A stretch of 64,000 bases of DNA from Pseudomonas sp. HN11 (GCF_021390155.1 NZ_CP089985.1:5095001-5159000), one strand, 5' to 3'. Shown: positions 1-7,986, numbered from the stretch's first letter. Program-made: numbers and translations. The notes: generated by a model not told the origin, from the letters alone.

Positions 1-173
1 CCGAACGACAATTGCTCGTTGTACCAGAGGGCGTAGGCCAGCAGGCGCACGGTCATACGCTCTTCAGTTTCCGACGGGTGGCGGGCGATGGTTTGTTTGA
101 CACTCTCGTACACCGAGCGATCGAGGTCGGTGAGGTTGAGTTCGAATTTGTAGGTCGTGGACGGCTGGGCCAT
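1..173 (-). CDS. yaeQ: YaeQ family protein (partial, N-terminal part)
   Basis: Only the first 57 or so codons are inside the window; the gene runs off the left edge. The visible N terminus begins MAQPSTTYKFELNLTDLDR and continues with ARHPSETEERM and VRLLAYALWYNE, the conserved opening of the YaeQ family, a small PD-(D/E)XK-like fold of uncertain biochemical role. The ATG at 171-173 is the natural start. The gene is divergent from the CoA-transferase gene at 310, so the roughly 135 bases between them should hold both promoters. Family assignment is by memory of the N-terminal sequence and is fairly secure; function is unknown. Confidence 0.8.
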   Translation of the reverse strand, partial: MAQPSTTYKFELNLTDLDRSVYESVKQTIARHPSETEERMTVRLLAYALWYNEQLSF

Positions 174-309
174 GAACGGGCTTCTAGAGACAGGGAAAGG
201 CGGCCAGTCTAACCGATGGCGAGGCGATTCAACGAATCCTGCGCTGCTCTGGGCTACCGGCCTGTGTTAAAAGGCATCACACCAACGCCCTGCGCAGACA
301 AGGATCCTC

Positions 310-1509
310 ATGTCGTTCAACGCCAAACCGCTTGCCGGACTGAAAGTCATCGAACTCGGCACCCTGATCGCCGGTCCGTTCGCCTCACGTATCTGCGCGG
401 AATTCGGCGCCGAAGTGATCAAGGTCGAATCACCTGACGGCGGCGATCCTCTGCGCAAATGGCGCAAGTTGTACGAGGGCACGTCGCTGTGGTGGTTCGT
501 GCAGGCGCGCAACAAACAGTCGCTGACGCTGAACCTCAAGCACCCGGATGGCCTGGCCATCCTCAAGCAGTTGCTGGCCGACGCCGATATCTTGATCGAG
601 AACTTCCGCCCCGGCGTGCTGGAAAAACTCGGCCTGAGCTGGGAAACCCTGCACACCCTCAACCCCAAGCTGGTGATGGTGCGCCTCTCTGGTTTTGGCC
701 AGACCGGGCCGATGAAAGACCAGCCAGGGTTTGGCGCCGTCGGCGAATCCATGGGCGGCCTGCGCTACATCACCGGCTTTGAAGACCGCCCGCCGGTACG
801 CACCGGCATTTCCATCGGTGACTCGATTGCCGCGTTGTGGGCGGTGATCGGCGCGTTGATGGCGCTGCGTCATCGCGAAGTCAACGGAGGTCTGGGCCAA
901 GTGGTGGATGTGGCGTTGTATGAGGCCATCTTTGCCATGATGGAAAGCATGATCCCGGAGTTCGATGTGTTCGGCTTTATTCGCGAGCGCACCGGCAACA
1001 TCATGCCCGGCATCACCCCTTCCTCCATCCACACCAGCGCCGACGGCAAGCATGTGCAGATTGGCGCCAACGGTGATGCGATCTTCAAGCGTTTCATGTC
1101 GGCCATTGGTCGCGAGGATTTGGCCAACGATCCTGCACTGGCCAGCAATGACGGGCGTGATAGCCGCCGTGATGAGTTGTACGGGGTAATTGATCGTTGG
1201 GTGAATTCACTGCCGCTGGATCAGGTGGTAGAGATCCTGAATAAAGCCGAAGTGCCTGCCAGCCGTATCTACAGCGCCGAAGACATGCTCGGCGATCCGC
1301 AATTCCTCGCCAGGGAGATGTTCCTCAAAGCCCAGCTTCCCGGCGGCAAGGACTTCAAGATGCCGGGCATCGTGCCCAAGTTGTCGGACACGCCGGGCAG
1401 CTGTGAATGGGTCGGGCCGCAATTGGGTGAGCATAATGCGGTCGTGCTCACTGCGCTGGGGTACGACGCAACAGCGATCGCTCGCCTGCGCAAGGAGGGC
1501 GCAATTTGA
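310..1509 (+). CDS. CaiB/BaiF family CoA-transferase
   Basis: A 399-residue class III CoA-transferase, which moves CoA between an acyl-CoA donor and a carboxylic acid in the cytoplasm. The N-terminal block LAGLKVIELGTLIAGPFAS (residues 8-26) and the block ENFRPGVLEKLGL (about 97-109) are typical. The catalytic Asp that forms the acyl anhydride is D171, in the context SIGDSIAAL. Length matches the family. The start is supported by AAGGA five bases upstream of the ATG. It stands alone between a divergent yaeQ and a convergent DUF3509 gene, so context does not give the substrate. Glutarate, succinate or another dicarboxylate are possible but unproved. Confidence 0.88.
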   Translation: MSFNAKPLAGLKVIELGTLIAGPFASRICAEFGAEVIKVESPDGGDPLRKWRKLYEGTSLWWFVQARNKQSLTLNLKHPDGLAILKQLLADADILIENFRPGVLEKLGLSWETLHTLNPKLVMVRLSGFGQTGPMKDQPGFGAVGESMGGLRYITGFEDRPPVRTGISIGDSIAALWAVIGALMALRHREVNGGLGQVVDVALYEAIFAMMESMIPEFDVFGFIRERTGNIMPGITPSSIHTSADGKHVQIGANGDAIFKRFMSAIGREDLANDPALASNDGRDSRRDELYGVIDRWVNSLPLDQVVEILNKAEVPASRIYSAEDMLGDPQFLAREMFLKAQLPGGKDFKMPGIVPKLSDTPGSCEWVGPQLGEHNAVVLTALGYDATAIARLRKEGAI

Positions 1510-1535
1510 TCGCGATGACGAATCGCGGGCAAAAA

Positions 1536-1569
1536 GAAACCCCGAAGCGTGGGGAAACACTTCAGGGTT
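1536..1569 (-). terminator. Possible rho-independent terminator, minus strand
   Basis: On the minus strand an imperfect stem (AACCCTGAAG pairing with CTTCGGGGTT) is followed by TTTCTTTTT. It lies about 120 bases downstream of the DUF3509 gene and just past the convergent CoA-transferase stop. The stem contains G-U pairs and a bulge. Confidence 0.5.
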
Positions 1570-1689
1570 AAACGTGGCCTTACAATGACCAGTACAACAA
1601 GCCACAAACACCGGAGCACAATGTTTGCTCTTGCTGTTACAAACTCTGACTGGCCACAGTGTAGGAAGTTTCCACGCTTAAATAATTCT

Positions 1690-1974
1690 TCACGCGACGG
1701 CAATGCCGCGGGTCTGGGCTGCGCTGCGCAAGGCTGCGATGACTGAGGGCTCCAGACGTCCTTCGGCAATTTTAATGTCGCGCAGCAGACAATCCACCAC
1801 ATCCACCAGCACTCGCTTGTCCATCAATTGGGCACGGTCGACTTCACGCTCGACCACGATGGCGCCAGCAGGATTCTTCACGGTTACCAGGCACTCGTCC
1901 TGCACACCAGAGGTGGTCAGCGTAACCTGATAAGGGCTCAGTGCTTCTTCGAGCAATAGGCTGATACTTTCCAT
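1690..1974 (-). CDS. DUF3509 family protein
   Basis: A 94-residue protein starting MESISLLLEEALSPYQVTL, with VVEREVDRAQLMDKRVL in the middle and IAEGRLEPSVIAALR near the end. This pattern is recalled as the DUF3509 family, found in Pseudomonas and of unknown role. The start is ambiguous. Two GTG codons at 1986 and 1983 are in frame upstream of the ATG at 1974, and no clear ribosome binding site separates them. The ATG is chosen because family members usually begin MESIS. It is a single-gene unit convergent with the CoA-transferase gene. No signal peptide or membrane segment is visible. Confidence 0.75.
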   Translation of the reverse strand: MESISLLLEEALSPYQVTLTTSGVQDECLVTVKNPAGAIVVEREVDRAQLMDKRVLVDVVDCLLRDIKIAEGRLEPSVIAALRSAAQTRGIAVA

Positions 1975-1986
1975 CTCGATCACCAC

Positions 1987-2288
1987 TCAATAGTTCGGGA
2001 ACAATCGTTTCAACGGGAACTGCATCTATCCTAAGTGACTGTTTGTGACGTAGGAAAGTTCGCTTTATCGTCTTTATGGGGCCGTCAGGGGGTGACGGAT
2101 TCCAGCATGCGCTTGCAACATGACAACCTAAAAACGACGGCACATAACTGCTTACGCAATGGTGGGTCGTTTTGGGGTTTTCCCAAGGGTCAGATCAGAG
2201 GTGGATCCTATACTCGGTGAGCGCTGGTGACGCTGCTAAGCAGATAAAAGCGCATGTCAGAAGGCCCTTACTGCGAAGGATAAAGACG
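1987..2288. other. Intergenic region between divergent small genes
   Basis: About 300 bases with no convincing gene. It should carry the promoters of the DUF3509 gene (minus) and the 66-residue membrane peptide (plus). A TATACT hexamer near 2209 is a possible -10 for the plus-strand gene, but I cannot pair it with a good -35. No repeat or terminator was recognised. Confidence 0.4.
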
Positions 2289-2489
2289 ATGCTGGAACAC
2301 GACAAAGAGCAAGCTGCGCTAGAGAAGATTCACGCCGACATATCACGCATTTATGCGGAGCAACGCAAACTCACTGCCGAGACCCACAAGATAACCCGTG
2401 AGAATTTCTGGTATCCATTGGGTGTCGTCATGGCCATGTTTACGGCGTTCAGCACTGTCTTGGCCATCGTGCAGAAACTACTCACGTAG
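2289..2489 (+). CDS. Small single-span membrane protein with charged N-terminal helix
   Basis: A 66-residue peptide. Residues 1-38 are strongly charged and helical in character (KEQAALEKIHADISRIYAEQ), suggesting a short coiled coil. Residues 43-62 (YPLGVVMAMFTAFSTVLAIV) form one membrane span close to the C terminus. The longer open frame begins at 2172, but the ATG at 2289 is preceded by AAGGA at good spacing and gives a compact product, so it is chosen. No family is recognised. It is alone, between a divergent DUF3509 gene and the terminator of thrC. A membrane-anchored accessory or stress peptide is conceivable; no function is claimed. Confidence 0.65.
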   Translation: MLEHDKEQAALEKIHADISRIYAEQRKLTAETHKITRENFWYPLGVVMAMFTAFSTVLAIVQKLLT

Positions 2490-2521
2490 CCGCGCATACC
2501 AAGCGGGGCCTGCCAGAAACG

Positions 2522-2562
2522 AAAAACGCCGCTGCCCCAGGGAAGGGAAAGCGACGTTTTTG
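2522..2562 (-). terminator. Rho-independent terminator of thrC
   Basis: On the minus strand the stem AACGTCGCT/AGCGGCGTT (one mismatch) is preceded by an A-run and followed by a short U-run. It lies directly after the threonine synthase stop codon at 2578. Confidence 0.7.
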
Positions 2563-2577
2563 TCTACGCGGTTCGCC

Positions 2578-3987
2578 TTACAACGGCTTGCCCCGATTGC
2601 CATGCTGGCTCACAAACGCCTGCATCGACTTCAGGTCGTTGGCCAACACCGTGCAACGCTCTTCACGCTCGAACAGGTCAGCCAGGTGCACCGGCAACTC
2701 CAGCGCCTTGCCAACGCCAGCCTTCTCCACTGCTTCCGGGAACTTGACCGGGTGGGCGGTGCCCAGGATCACCATCGGGGTGTCCAGGCTGCGACGGCAT
2801 TCGCGGGCGGCCTTCACACCGATGGCGGTGTGCGGATCGAGCAGCTCACCGGTCTGGGCGTAGACTTCAGCGATGGTTTCGCAAGTCTGCGCATCGTCCA
2901 CGGCCAGGGAATCGAACAGCTTGCGGGTTTCGGTCCAGCGCTCTTCATCCACGCTGAAACCGCCACCGCTCTTGAAGGTATCCATGAGGCCGGCAATTGC
3001 GGCACCGTTGCGACCGTGCATGTCGAACAGCAGACGTTCGAAGTTCGACGAGACCATGATATCCATGGACGGCGACAAGGTCGCGTGCAGGGTTTCCTTG
3101 ACGTACTGGTTGCCGCTCATGAAGCGGTGCAGGATGTCGTTGCGGTTGGTGGCAACGATCAACTGGTTGATCGGCAGGCCCATGTTGCGCGCCAGGTAAC
3201 CGGCGAAGATGTCGCCGAAGTTGCCGGTCGGCACCGAGAACGACACCGAACGCGCTGGACCGCCCAGCTGCAGAGAGGCGTGGAAGTAATAAACGATCTG
3301 GGCCATGATCCGCGCCCAGTTGATCGAGTTCACCGCCACCAGGCGCGTGCCTTTCAGGAAACTCTGGTCAGCGAAGCTGTTCTTGACCATTTCCTGGCAG
3401 TCATCGAAGTTGCCTTCGATGGCGAGGTTGTGGATGTTCTCACCAAAGATGGTGGTCATCTGGCGACGTTGTACTTCCGACACGCGCTTGTGCGGGTGCA
3501 GGATAAAGATGTCGACGTTTTCGCAGTGCTTGCACCCTTCGATGGCCGCAGAGCCGGTATCACCGGAGGTGGCGCCAATGATCACCACGCGCTCGCCGCG
3601 CTTCTCCAGCACGTAGTCGAGCAGGCGACCCAGCAGTTGCAGGGCGAAATCCTTGAACGCCAGGGTCGGGCCGTGGAACAACTCCAGCACCCATTCGTTG
3701 CCGTTCAGTTGGCGCAGTGGCGCGATGGCATTGTGGGAAAACACGCCATACGTCTCTTCCAGAATCTTTTTGAAATCCGCATCCGGAATGCTGCCGGTGA
3801 CGAACGGGCGCATCACGCGAAACGCCAGTTCGTGGTACGGCAGGCCGGCCCAGGAAGCGATTTCCTCCTGGGTGAAGCTTGGCAGGTTTTCCGGCACGTA
3901 CAGGCCACCGTCAGTGGCAAGGCCTGCCAGCAGGACGTCTTCGAAATTCAGGGCCGGTGCCTGGCCGCGGGTGCTGATATAGCGCAT
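2578..3987 (-). CDS. thrC: Threonine synthase
   Basis: A 469-residue PLP enzyme converting O-phosphohomoserine to threonine, the last step of threonine synthesis, in the cytoplasm. The N-terminal MRYISTRGQAPALNFEDVLL and DGGLYVPE are diagnostic. The PLP lysine is K112 in GPTLAFKDFALQ. The phosphate-binding loop is GATSGDTGSAA near residues 139-149. Length agrees with the gammaproteobacterial form. It lies downstream of hom on the same strand, about 100 bases apart, the usual Pseudomonas order. The spacer contains short repeats and an inverted repeat and may uncouple the two genes. Identification is secure. Confidence 0.97.
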   Translation of the reverse strand: MRYISTRGQAPALNFEDVLLAGLATDGGLYVPENLPSFTQEEIASWAGLPYHELAFRVMRPFVTGSIPDADFKKILEETYGVFSHNAIAPLRQLNGNEWVLELFHGPTLAFKDFALQLLGRLLDYVLEKRGERVVIIGATSGDTGSAAIEGCKHCENVDIFILHPHKRVSEVQRRQMTTIFGENIHNLAIEGNFDDCQEMVKNSFADQSFLKGTRLVAVNSINWARIMAQIVYYFHASLQLGGPARSVSFSVPTGNFGDIFAGYLARNMGLPINQLIVATNRNDILHRFMSGNQYVKETLHATLSPSMDIMVSSNFERLLFDMHGRNGAAIAGLMDTFKSGGGFSVDEERWTETRKLFDSLAVDDAQTCETIAEVYAQTGELLDPHTAIGVKAARECRRSLDTPMVILGTAHPVKFPEAVEKAGVGKALELPVHLADLFEREERCTVLANDLKSMQAFVSQHGNRGKPL

Positions 3988-4008
3988 AGGGGCAAACCTT
4001 CGGTTTGG

Positions 4009-4088
4009 GCTTCAAGCTTCAAGTGACAAGCTTCAAGTTAAAGCGGATCTGCTTCTACTTGAAGCTTGCAGCTTTACGCTTGCAGCTG
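4009..4088. repeat. Short direct and inverted repeats in the hom-thrC spacer
   Basis: The hom-thrC spacer is built of iterated motifs: GCTTCAAG occurs repeatedly, then GAAGCTTGCAGCTTTACGCT. CTTCAAGT and ACTTGAAG form an inverted pair around a loop of about 18 bases. This simple, low-complexity spacer is common between Pseudomonas genes and could form an RNA hairpin in a hom-thrC transcript. Confidence 0.55.
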
Positions 4089-4090
4089 AA

Positions 4091-5395
4091 TTAATTCAGG
4101 TGTTCGACGCGAATCCGGACTACCGGCCCAACCACACCCTGGAGAGCTTCCAGCGCCTGGATGGCATCATTGATATGCTGTTCAAGCACGCGATGAGTCA
4201 GCAGGATCATCGGCACCTGGCCGTTTTGCTCCTCGACTTCCTTCTGCATGATCGACTCGATGTTGATACCGCGCTCCGAGAGGATGCTGGCAACCTGAGC
4301 CAACACGCCCGGGTGGTCCTGAGCCTGGATGCGCAGGTAGTAGGCACTTTCGCAGGCTTCGATCGGCAGAATCGGGTGCGCCGACAGCGAATCCGGCTGG
4401 AAGGCCAGGTGCGGCACGCGGTTTTCCGGGTCGCTGGTCATGGCGCGAACCACGTCCACCAGGTCGGCGATCACCGACGAAGCGGTCGGCTCCATGCCGG
4501 CGCCGGCACCGTAGAACAAGGTTGAACCCGCCGCATCACCATTGACCATCACGGCGTTCATCACGCCATTGACGTTGGCGATCAGGCGGTCGGCCGGGAT
4601 CAGCGTCGGGTGCACACGCAGCTCGATACCGGCCGGTGTGCTACGCGCTACGCCCAGGTGCTTGATGCGGTAGCCCAGGGCTTCGGCGTAGTTCACGTCG
4701 GCGGTGGTCAGCTTGGTGATGCCTTCGGTGTAGGCCTTGTCGAACTGCAGCGGGATACCAAAGGCGATGGAGGCCAGGATGGTCAGCTTGTGCGCGGCGT
4801 CGATGCCTTCCACGTCGAAGGTCGGGTCGGCTTCGGCGTAACCCAGGGCCTGGGCTTCGGCCAGCACGTCTTCGAAGGTACGGCCCTTCTCGCGCATTTC
4901 GGTGAGGATGAAGTTACCGGTGCCGTTGATGATGCCGGCCACCCAGTTGATGCGGTTGGCGGACAGGCCTTCACGGATCGCCTTGATCACCGGGATGCCA
5001 CCGGCCACGGCGGCTTCGAACGCCACGATCACGCCCTTCTCGCGCGCCTTGGCGAAGATCTCGTTGCCGTGCACGGCGATCAGCGCCTTGTTGGCAGTGA
5101 CCACGTGCTTGCCATTCTCGATAGCCTTGAGCACCAGCTCACGGGCCACGGTGTAGCCGCCGACCAGCTCGATGACGATATCGATCTCAGGGTTGGTGGC
5201 AACCGCAAAGACATCGTTGGTAATCGCAATACCGGTCGTTTCGAACTGAGGCTTTGGCGAACGCGTGGCAATTTGCGCCACTTCAATCCCGCGGCCTGCG
5301 CGGCGGGAAATTTCCTCAGCGTTACGCTGAAGTACGTTAAAGGTACCGCCACCGACGGTCCCTAACCCACAGATGCCTACTTTGACCGGTTTCAC
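4091..5395 (-). CDS. hom: Homoserine dehydrogenase
   Basis: A 434-residue NAD(P)-dependent enzyme reducing aspartate semialdehyde to homoserine, the branch point to threonine and methionine. The nucleotide-binding GxGxxG motif is at residues 10-15 (GICGLGTVGGG). The catalytic domain includes VTANKALIA and GIINGTGNFILTEM. A C-terminal ACT domain (DHPGVLAQVASILSERGINIE) provides feedback regulation by amino acids. The frame is open upstream to 5506, but the GTG at 5395 has GGGGAG seven bases before it and gives the conserved N terminus (V/M)KPVKVGICG, so it is taken as the start. It lies between dsbC and thrC on the same strand. Confidence 0.96.
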   Translation of the reverse strand: MKPVKVGICGLGTVGGGTFNVLQRNAEEISRRAGRGIEVAQIATRSPKPQFETTGIAITNDVFAVATNPEIDIVIELVGGYTVARELVLKAIENGKHVVTANKALIAVHGNEIFAKAREKGVIVAFEAAVAGGIPVIKAIREGLSANRINWVAGIINGTGNFILTEMREKGRTFEDVLAEAQALGYAEADPTFDVEGIDAAHKLTILASIAFGIPLQFDKAYTEGITKLTTADVNYAEALGYRIKHLGVARSTPAGIELRVHPTLIPADRLIANVNGVMNAVMVNGDAAGSTLFYGAGAGMEPTASSVIADLVDVVRAMTSDPENRVPHLAFQPDSLSAHPILPIEACESAYYLRIQAQDHPGVLAQVASILSERGINIESIMQKEVEEQNGQVPMILLTHRVLEQHINDAIQALEALQGVVGPVVRIRVEHLN

Positions 5396-5413
5396 TGAAG
5401 AACTCCCCATGAA

Positions 5414-5462
5414 ACGGCCGACGCTAGGTCGGCCGTGGAAAACAGCCGCACAACTGCGGCTT
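5414..5462 (-). terminator. Two hairpins between dsbC and hom
   Basis: ACGGCCGAC/GTCGGCCGT (5414-5436) and AGCCGCA/TGCGGCT (5442-5462) form two adjacent stems in the dsbC-hom spacer. The second is followed on the minus strand by GTTTTCC, so it may act as a weak terminator after dsbC, leaving hom to its own promoter or to read-through. Confidence 0.45.
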
Positions 5463-5524
5463 TCAATTAATGGCCCGTCGACTTGTCCACGGGTCATGAT
5501 CGTCAAAGGTTCGACGATGCTGGT

Positions 5525-6256
5525 TTACTTGGCACTCAGCGCCAGTTTGGCAACTTGTGGCGCCGGCTGGTAGCCCGGAATCACTTGGCCGTCAGCCAAA
5601 ACGATGGCCGGTGTACCGTTCACGCCAATCGACTGGCCCAGGGCGAATTGCTTGGAAACCGGATTGGCACATTTGGCCGCCTTGATTTCCTTGCCGTCGA
5701 CCATCTTGTCCATGGCGGCTTTCTTGTCGGCCGAGCACCACACCGCTTGCAGCTGCTCGTCACCCGGCGAACCCAGGCCCTGGCGCGGGAACGCAACGTA
5801 GCGCACTTCCACGCCCAGCTTGTTCAGCGCCGGCACTTCGGCGTGCAACTTGTGGCAGTACGGGCAGGTGGTGTCGGTGAACACGGTGATGTGGGTCTTG
5901 GTCTCGCCGATGGCCGGGTAAACCACGGTTTCCGCTACCGGAATACCGTTGATGAGCTTGGACACGCCCAGGCGCTCGGCTTTCTCGGTCAGGTTGACCG
6001 GCTTGCCGTCCTTCAGCTGGAACAGGTAGCCCTGGACGATGTACTGGCCGTCAGCACTGGCATACAGCACGCGGCTGCCTTTGAGCTTGACTTCATACAG
6101 GCCGGCCATCGGGCTGGCGCTGATGCTTTCGATTGGGGTATCGAGTTGCAGGTTGGCCAGGCTCTTGCGGATGGTCTGCTCGGCAGCGTCATCGGCGAAG
6201 GCAAAGGTAGAAACCAACGCAATGGCTGCGGCGGCAATAATCTGGGTCAAGCGCAT
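5525..6256 (-). CDS. dsbC: Thiol:disulfide interchange protein DsbC
   Basis: A 243-residue periplasmic protein disulfide isomerase. A signal peptide is visible (MRLTQIIAAAAIALVSTFAFA, cleavage near residue 21). An N-terminal dimerisation domain follows. The thioredoxin-like domain carries the active-site pair C131-P-Y-C134, a second Cys pair (WCSADKK and AAKCANP) and the cis-proline loop NGTPAIV. The open frame extends upstream to 6553, but the ATG at 6254-6256 has AGGAG five bases before it and begins a proper signal peptide. It follows xerD at 142 bases, an arrangement conserved in Pseudomonas. Isomerisation requires DsbD to keep it reduced. Confidence 0.95.
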   Translation of the reverse strand: MRLTQIIAAAAIALVSTFAFADDAAEQTIRKSLANLQLDTPIESISASPMAGLYEVKLKGSRVLYASADGQYIVQGYLFQLKDGKPVNLTEKAERLGVSKLINGIPVAETVVYPAIGETKTHITVFTDTTCPYCHKLHAEVPALNKLGVEVRYVAFPRQGLGSPGDEQLQAVWCSADKKAAMDKMVDGKEIKAAKCANPVSKQFALGQSIGVNGTPAIVLADGQVIPGYQPAPQVAKLALSAK

Positions 6257-6398
6257 GGGAACTCCTGAAGGCAGATGCAGGGACGGGTGCAGTAGCACCG
6301 ATGTGGAAACTCGGGCATGGGCCGTCCCCTTTGCTAACCGGCAAAGCCTACCACAGTTGGGCCGCAGGGCAGCCCGTGGCGGGATAAATTGGCGGTTT

Positions 6399-7295
6399 TC
6401 AGCCTCGCGGGTGGTGCTTGGCGTGCATATCCTGCAAACGCGCGCGCGCCACGTGGGTGTAGATCTGGGTGGTGGATAAGTCGCTGTGGCCGAGCAGCAT
6501 CTGCACCACACGCAAATCCGCACCGTGGTTGAGCAAGTGCGTGGCAAATGCATGGCGCAGTGTGTGCGGCGACAGCGCCTTGCCGATCCCGGCGACCTTG
6601 GCCTGGTGCTTGATGCGATGCCAGAAGGTCTGCCGGGTCATCTGCTCGCCGCGCAAACTCGGGAACAGTACGTCGCTGGGCCGTCCGCCAAGCAATTCAC
6701 TGCGAGCATTACGCATGTAGCGCTCGACCCATACGATCGCCTCTTCGCCCATGGGCACCAGCCGCTCCTTGCTGCCCTTGCCCATCACCCGCAACACACC
6801 CTGGCGCAGGTTGACTTGCTCCAGGGTCAGGCTGATCAGCTCGGTGACCCGCAGGCCGCAGGCGTACAGGACCTCCAGCATGGCGCGGTCGCGCTGGCCG
6901 ATGGCTTCGCTCAGGTCAGGGGCGGCGAGCAAGGCCTCCACGTCACTTTCTGACAAAGACTTGGGAAGAGGCCTACCTAATTGTGGCATGTCGATTTGTA
7001 GAGTCGGGTCGACCGCTATCAGCTTTTCACGCAGCAGATAGCGATAAAAGCCACGCACCCCGGAGAGAAATCTCGCAGTTGAACGCGGCTTATAGTTTTG
7101 CTCAAGGCGCCAGGCCAGGTGATCGAGGATCAACTCACGGCCGGCGCTGATGAGCTCGAGGCGCTTTTCCTGCAGCCAGCCATTGAACAGGGCCAGGTCG
7201 CTACGATAGGCCTGGCGTGTGTTAACCGACAGGCCCTTTTCCAGCCAGAGAGCATCCAGGAAACGGTCAATCAGAAGGTGGTCAATCGCGGGCAT
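6399..7295 (-). CDS. xerD: Site-specific tyrosine recombinase XerD
   Basis: A 298-residue tyrosine recombinase that, with XerC, resolves chromosome dimers at dif. The catalytic set is complete: R149 (ACGLRVTEL), K173 (MGKGSKERL), H244 and R247 (SPHTLRHAFATHLL), H270 (LLGHSDLSTT) and nucleophile Y279 (TQIYTHV). The N-terminal SAM-like DNA-binding domain starts near residue 5. The frame is open to 7337 through a TTG, but the ATG at 7295 gives the usual 298-residue protein (MPAIDHLLIDRF) and is preferred. Its position next to dsbC and hom marks it as the chromosomal XerD rather than a phage integrase. Confidence 0.95.
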   Translation of the reverse strand: MPAIDHLLIDRFLDALWLEKGLSVNTRQAYRSDLALFNGWLQEKRLELISAGRELILDHLAWRLEQNYKPRSTARFLSGVRGFYRYLLREKLIAVDPTLQIDMPQLGRPLPKSLSESDVEALLAAPDLSEAIGQRDRAMLEVLYACGLRVTELISLTLEQVNLRQGVLRVMGKGSKERLVPMGEEAIVWVERYMRNARSELLGGRPSDVLFPSLRGEQMTRQTFWHRIKHQAKVAGIGKALSPHTLRHAFATHLLNHGADLRVVQMLLGHSDLSTTQIYTHVARARLQDMHAKHHPRG

Positions 7296-7392
7296 GGGCA
7301 GTTCGAATTCGCCGAATGAAAGAAGGAGCTTAATCAAGAAGGGCGGGCTGGGGCACGGTGTTTTTTAAACCTGCCTTTCGCCGCGCTGCGGT

Positions 7393-7421
7393 GGAACTGC
7401 TTCGAGACTTCGTACGACATA
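7393..7421 (+). promoter_or_regulatory. hrp-box-like promoter (HrpL/RspL type)
   Basis: GGAACT (7393-7398), 16 bases, then CGACATA (7415-7421). The published consensus for the ECF sigma factor HrpL is GGAACC-N15/16-CCACNNA, so both halves match with one substitution each and the spacing is exact. It points toward the ATG at 7484, 62 bases downstream. Two substitutions make this a candidate only. Confidence 0.5.
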
Positions 7422-7483
7422 GTAACAGCCAATTACAAGACTCCCCTTCAACGACGGCAAATCCCTAAGACCTCGGAGACCTT

Positions 7484-7867
7484 ATGTACATTAACGACAC
7501 CCAGCTCAAAACCGGGCCCGCCCCCCATTTGTCGACTGATAATCCCTACACGAACTACAGCGACAGCGCGCTCATAAAACACTTGGAGAACAACTTCGAA
7601 CGCTTTGCTGACTCGAGGCACCGCAATCAATTTGTTACGAAGCACTCACTTACAGAGGTCGCGCAGCGTGACAAGAACAGCCCAGGCTATAACAAACAAG
7701 ACTCTGATTTCGCGAAGACACTGTTGAGCAAAGAGCAATTGCTGACCGAAATCACCGACTACAAACGCGCGGCTCGGCATGACGACGGTGTGTTCATCAG
7801 CCACTCGGATACCGCGATCTTCAACTCATACAACGACCAAATGCGGTCACAAAAGCTTTCGTATTAA
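7484..7867 (+). CDS. Hypothetical protein, possibly type III secretion related (EF-hand-like pattern)
   Basis: A 127-residue protein without signal peptide or membrane segment. Residues 24-60 (ALIKHLENNFERF, then QFVTKHSLTEVAQ) and 75-115 (KTLLSKEQLLTEI, DDGVFISHSDTAI) follow a pattern of helix, acidic loop, helix. It resembles the repeated segments of the HrpK/HrpF/NolX translocator family as I remember them. The N terminus is polar and Ser/Thr/Pro rich, as in many type III substrates. A hrp-box-like site lies upstream. The gene interrupts a remnant acyl-CoA thioesterase gene, so it was probably acquired. RBS: CGGAG shortly before the ATG. Being real is likely; the link to type III secretion is inference. 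Confidence 0.6.
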   Translation: MYINDTQLKTGPAPHLSTDNPYTNYSDSALIKHLENNFERFADSRHRNQFVTKHSLTEVAQRDKNSPGYNKQDSDFAKTLLSKEQLLTEITDYKRAARHDDGVFISHSDTAIFNSYNDQMRSQKLSY

Positions 7868-7953
7868 ATGACTGAGTGTTGAAATACAGCTTTGGTCACG
7901 TGGGCGACCGACAGGTCGGTACGGCGCTGGATTTCTTCAAGCGGGGCGGTCAT
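7864..7953 (-). pseudogene. 5' remnant of an acyl-CoA thioesterase gene
   Basis: From the ATG at 7951-7953 the minus strand encodes 29 residues, MTAPLEEIQRRTDLSVAH then VTKAVF, before diverging to QHSVI and a stop. The first 24 residues match the N terminus of the hotdog-fold acyl-CoA thioesterases (EIQRRT-LSV--VTKAVF) that I recall in this position between rplS and xerD in related pseudomonads. The normal protein is about 130-160 residues, so more than 80 percent is gone. Homology ends where the acquired gene at 7484-7867 ends, placing the junction near 7870-7885. Confidence 0.65.
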
Positions 7954-7986
7954 GGACCGATACCGGAAAGGACAAATTTCAGGCAC

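Noticed and set aside
2398..4026. 542-codon open frame on the plus strand opposite thrC
   Set aside because: It is antisense to a clear threonine synthase and its translation is His/Gln/Val rich with no family pattern, as expected from the complement of a GC-rich gene.
6399..7295. XerD considered as a phage integrase marking an island
   Set aside because: Length, sequence and the dsbC-hom-thrC neighbourhood identify the chromosomal XerD.
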